A stretch of 64,000 nucleotides of DNA from Paenibacillus hamazuiensis (lineage in GTDB: Bacteria; Bacillota; Bacilli; Paenibacillales; NBRC-103111). The position numbers were made by a program, and so were the translations under genes. Of the stretch, positions 61,975 to 64,000 are shown one piece after another. Below the pieces are notes generated by a model. That model did not search any database and was not told the DNA's origin. It saw only the letters and a program-made list of their open reading frames with translations. Location of the stretch: contig NZ_JALRMO010000001.1 in NCBI RefSeq assembly GCF_023276405.1, positions 992,001-1,056,000 on the forward strand, in the 5' to 3' direction. How positions within the stretch are numbered: the first letter of the stretch is position 1; every line of letters starts with the position of its first letter.

Positions 61975-62712
61975 CTAGGAATGCTGCTTTGCCTTGATGG
62001 TCTCCAGCGGCTTGTAATTGCCGTACACCGGCTTCGGCCGGCCCGTAGGCGCAGCCCATTCCACGGCGTTGCGGATCACTCTGCGCACCTGCGGATTGAA
62101 GTAGGTAGGATACGTTTCGTGCCCCGGGCGGAAATAAAAGATTTTGCCCTGTCCGCGATGGAACGTGCAGCCGCTGCGGAACACTTCGCCGCCTTCGAAC
62201 CAGCTGACGAAAACAAGCTCATCCGGCTGCGGAATATCGAAGTGCTCCCCGTACATTTCTTCCCTGTCCAGCTCGATATATTCGCCGATGCCCTCGGCAA
62301 TCGGATGCCCCGGGGATACGACCCACAGACGTTCCTTTTCATCGGCTTCCCGCCATTTGAGGTTGCAGGTCGTGCCCATCAGCATTTTGAAAATTTTCGA
62401 AAAATGCCCGGAATGCAGCACGATCAACCCCATCCCGTCCAAAACCCGCTTGTGCACGCGATCGACGATTTCGTCGCTCACTTCTTTGTGCGCTTTATGC
62501 CCCCACCAGATCAGTACGTCGGTGCTTGCCAGCTTCTCCTCGGTGAGCCCGTGCTCGGGTTCGTCCAGCGTGGCGTAACCGATGGCAAAATCACCCTCAA
62601 TCCCTTCTCCGATGGCGCGATGAATCCCGTCCGGATAAACGGAGCGCACCTTTTCACTCGTTTGCTCATGGCGAAACTCGTTCCATACCGTAACGCGAAT
62701 AGGTTGACTCAT
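61975..62712 (-). CDS. ThuA domain-containing protein (trehalose utilization-like)
   Basis: A 245-residue class I glutamine-amidotransferase-like protein. [30 protein letters not shown] is the typical start, [43 protein letters not shown] is the central block, and [32 protein letters not shown] ends the domain. Family members accompany sugar dehydrogenases and may isomerise or oxidise sugars. ATG 62712 follows GAGAGGAGG; the open frame upstream to 62772 lacks a site. First gene of the operon. Confidence 0.93.
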   Translation of the reverse strand: MSQPIRVTVWNEFRHEQTSEKVRSVYPDGIHRAIGEGIEGDFAIGYATLDEPEHGLTEEKLASTDVLIWWGHKAHKEVSDEIVDRVHKRVLDGMGLIVLHSGHFSKIFKMLMGTTCNLKWREADEKERLWVVSPGHPIAEGIGEYIELDREEMYGEHFDIPQPDELVFVSWFEGGEVFRSGCTFHRGQGKIFYFRPGHETYPTYFNPQVRRVIRNAVEWAAPTGRPKPVYGNYKPLETIKAKQHS

Positions 62713-62903
62713 TGCTATTCCTCCTCTCACAATCCGAGTATAGAAAATCGTCCTGCCAAAAGATACTCGCAAAATTGCCGAATATGTGCTCGATACTGCC
62801 TTTCTGATTCGGGAATGGATAATTTTCGTTGATTCCTTACGGAAATCGGATTACACTTCATAGTGAAAACTGCCTTTTTAGGATCGAAAAGGGGGAAGGC
62901 GGG

Positions 62904-63827
62904 ATGACCGCGATCGCAGAGCCACAGCCGGATTTGATCCGGGAGGAGATCGTCAATTATGAGAATCCGCTGCTTTATCTCAAAGTGTGGGAGATCCAGT
63001 CCGAAGGCGCTTCCTTCGGCATTCCCGCCAGGTGGCCGTGGCATTACCACCGGGAGGTTGAATTTCTCGCGGTCACGGAAGGAAAACTCGGATTTCAGAC
63101 CAAACGCGAATACGGCACGTTGGAAGCCGGCGATCTGGTGCTGTTCGGTTCGTCGCAGCTGCACCGCGTACATAAGGCGCATCCGTCGACGCTGAAATTC
63201 GTCGTCTTTCAGGTCGATCTGCTGCAGCATTTCGACCCCGGCTCCATGCCTTACATGAACTGCTTCTCCGAGCTGACCGAGCCGCTCAGCCGGCTGAACT
63301 ATATATTTCGCGAACAGCCCGCTGTCCGCAGCGAGGCGTTTTCGCTGATCATGGACATCCACCGCGAAACCCAGCGCAAGGAGCTGGGGTACGAGCTGGC
63401 CGTCGGAGCCGCGATCAAGCGGCTGCTGCTGCTTCTCCTTCGCAGCGATACCCGCGGACTTTTGCGGGAGTCCCGGGACCGCGATTTGGTCCGTTTGCGC
63501 CCGGCCATCGATTATATCGAAAACCGGCTGCACGAGAAAATAACGGTCGAGGACATATGCCGGCTGCTGAATATAAGCTATCATTATTTCATTCGCCACT
63601 TTCATCAGGTTATGGGCATTTCCTTTGTCGAATATGTCAATTACAAGCGCATCAAAAAAGCGGAAAGGCTGCTGCTCACCCGCGACCTGAACGTAAGCGA
63701 AATCGGCCTGGAGGTCGGAATTCCGAGCATGGGGCAGTTTTACAAGCTGTTCAAACGCCATAACCGCTGCTCGCCTAGCGAATTCCGCCGCCGGATGAAA
63801 CAGGACTTTTTTTGTCATCACGACTAA
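62904..63827 (+). CDS. AraC family transcriptional regulator
   Basis: A 307-residue regulator. Residues about 30-140 form a cupin sensor (PWHYHREVEFLAVTEGKLGFQTKREYGTLEAGDLVLFGSSQLHRVHKA, with the usual His pattern), and residues about 205-300 the two-HTH AraC domain (ITVEDICRLLNISYHYFIRHFHQVMG and VSEIGLEVGIPSMGQFYKLFKRHNRCSPSEFRRR). GGGGGAAGG precedes ATG 62904. It is divergent from the ThuA/Gfo operon across a 190-base intergenic region and so probably controls it in response to a sugar. Confidence 0.93.
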   Translation: MTAIAEPQPDLIREEIVNYENPLLYLKVWEIQSEGASFGIPARWPWHYHREVEFLAVTEGKLGFQTKREYGTLEAGDLVLFGSSQLHRVHKAHPSTLKFVVFQVDLLQHFDPGSMPYMNCFSELTEPLSRLNYIFREQPAVRSEAFSLIMDIHRETQRKELGYELAVGAAIKRLLLLLLRSDTRGLLRESRDRDLVRLRPAIDYIENRLHEKITVEDICRLLNISYHYFIRHFHQVMGISFVEYVNYKRIKKAERLLLTRDLNVSEIGLEVGIPSMGQFYKLFKRHNRCSPSEFRRRMKQDFFCHHD

Positions 63828-63861
63828 AGGTCGGCGTTTTGCCGGGGTTGAATGCGCTTTC

Positions 63862-63932
63862 GCGGAAGGACATTTTTTCTGCGGCGGCAGCTAAAAAAAT
63901 GTCTGTTTCCTGCTTCCTCCGCGTTGTTTACA
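63862..63932. repeat. Long cruciform-type inverted repeat
   Basis: Outer arm GCGGAAG faces CTTCCTCCGC; inner arm GACATTTTTT faces AAAAAAATGTC around CTGCGGCGGCAG. It may act as a bidirectional terminator. The rest of 63828-64000 has no gene. Confidence 0.5.
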
Positions 63933-63984
63933 TTACAGGTAACAGCCGTTCCTCTTGCAAGGATTGCAGGGATGTAGCGAAAAT

Positions 63985-64000
63985 AGCGGAGTGGACGGAT
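63985..64000 (+). repeat. Dispersed palindromic repeat, copy 3 (cut by window end)
   Basis: AGCGGAGTGGACGGA is identical over 15 bases to 35468-35482, the start of copy 2. The rest should lie beyond the window. Confidence 0.5.

Overview
The window looks like chromosome of a spore-forming Firmicute of the Paenibacillus/Cohnella type. The reasons are: many lipoprotein-dependent ABC sugar importers paired with YesM/YesN or membrane-anchored AraC-type regulators; a type-H small acid-soluble spore protein; a GerPA/GerPF-like spore cluster; strong AGGAGG ribosome binding sites with frequent GTG/TTG starts; moderately high GC; and palindromic repeats between genes. No rRNA, tRNA, CRISPR array or prophage was seen.

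Layout. 1-6.8 kb: 3' part of a MATE exporter, a DUF4188 protein, MscL with a zinc-ribbon tail, a VOC protein, a GntR/LacI-type regulator and a membrane-anchored AraC regulator broken by a frameshift. 6.9-12 kb: DUF805 protein, then an importer operon (binding lipoprotein, two permeases) ending in a cytoplasmic sialidase-like glycosidase. 12.5-19.6 kb: sspH, then a second operon of YesN response regulator, YesM kinase, binding lipoprotein and two permeases, with a good cre site before the binding protein. 19.6-22 kb: P-loop kinase, old-yellow-enzyme oxidoreductase and repeat-rich spacer. 22.2-26.6 kb: TetR repressor with a heterodimeric ABC exporter. 26.66-28.61 kb: a complete IS1634-type element with 15-bp inverted repeats and a 5-bp target duplication, inserted into the last codons of a nitroreductase gene. 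30.2-39.2 kb: two paralogous three-gene ABC-2 exporter cassettes flanking an Rpn-type nuclease, an RlmA-like 23S rRNA methyltransferase with a striking leader, a decayed Nudix gene and an unknown acidic/lysine-rich protein. 39.4-45.5 kb: AAA ATPase, class-III aminotransferase, then an Hsp20-like gene and a cluster of GerPA/GerPF-like spore proteins, a zinc-ribbon protein, a Gly-rich protein and a GyrI-like/VOC fusion. 45.6-56 kb: methyltransferase, chemotaxis receptor, BdbD/BdbC thiol-oxidation pair, self-sufficient P450 (CYP102 type), PNPOx-like protein, aldo/keto reductase, polysaccharide deacetylase and a membrane protein. 56-64 kb: PhoX phosphatase behind a six-hexamer PhoP box, multicopper oxidase, second deacetylase, a ThuA/Gfo-Idh-MocA operon and its divergent AraC regulator.

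The strongest candidate for something undescribed is the leader of the RlmA-like methyltransferase (about 34.80-35.04 kb, minus strand). It holds a promoter, a nine-codon ORF ending Arg-Leu-Arg (the known macrolide-stalling motif), a terminator-like hairpin, and a leader segment able to pair over 12 of 13 bases with the region carrying the methyltransferase ribosome binding site. This suggests macrolide-inducible attenuation of an rRNA methyltransferase. Other notable points are the GerP-like family expansion, the exactly 11-bp-phased PhoP box, the IS insertion that adds five residues to the nitroreductase, and a three-copy palindromic repeat family.
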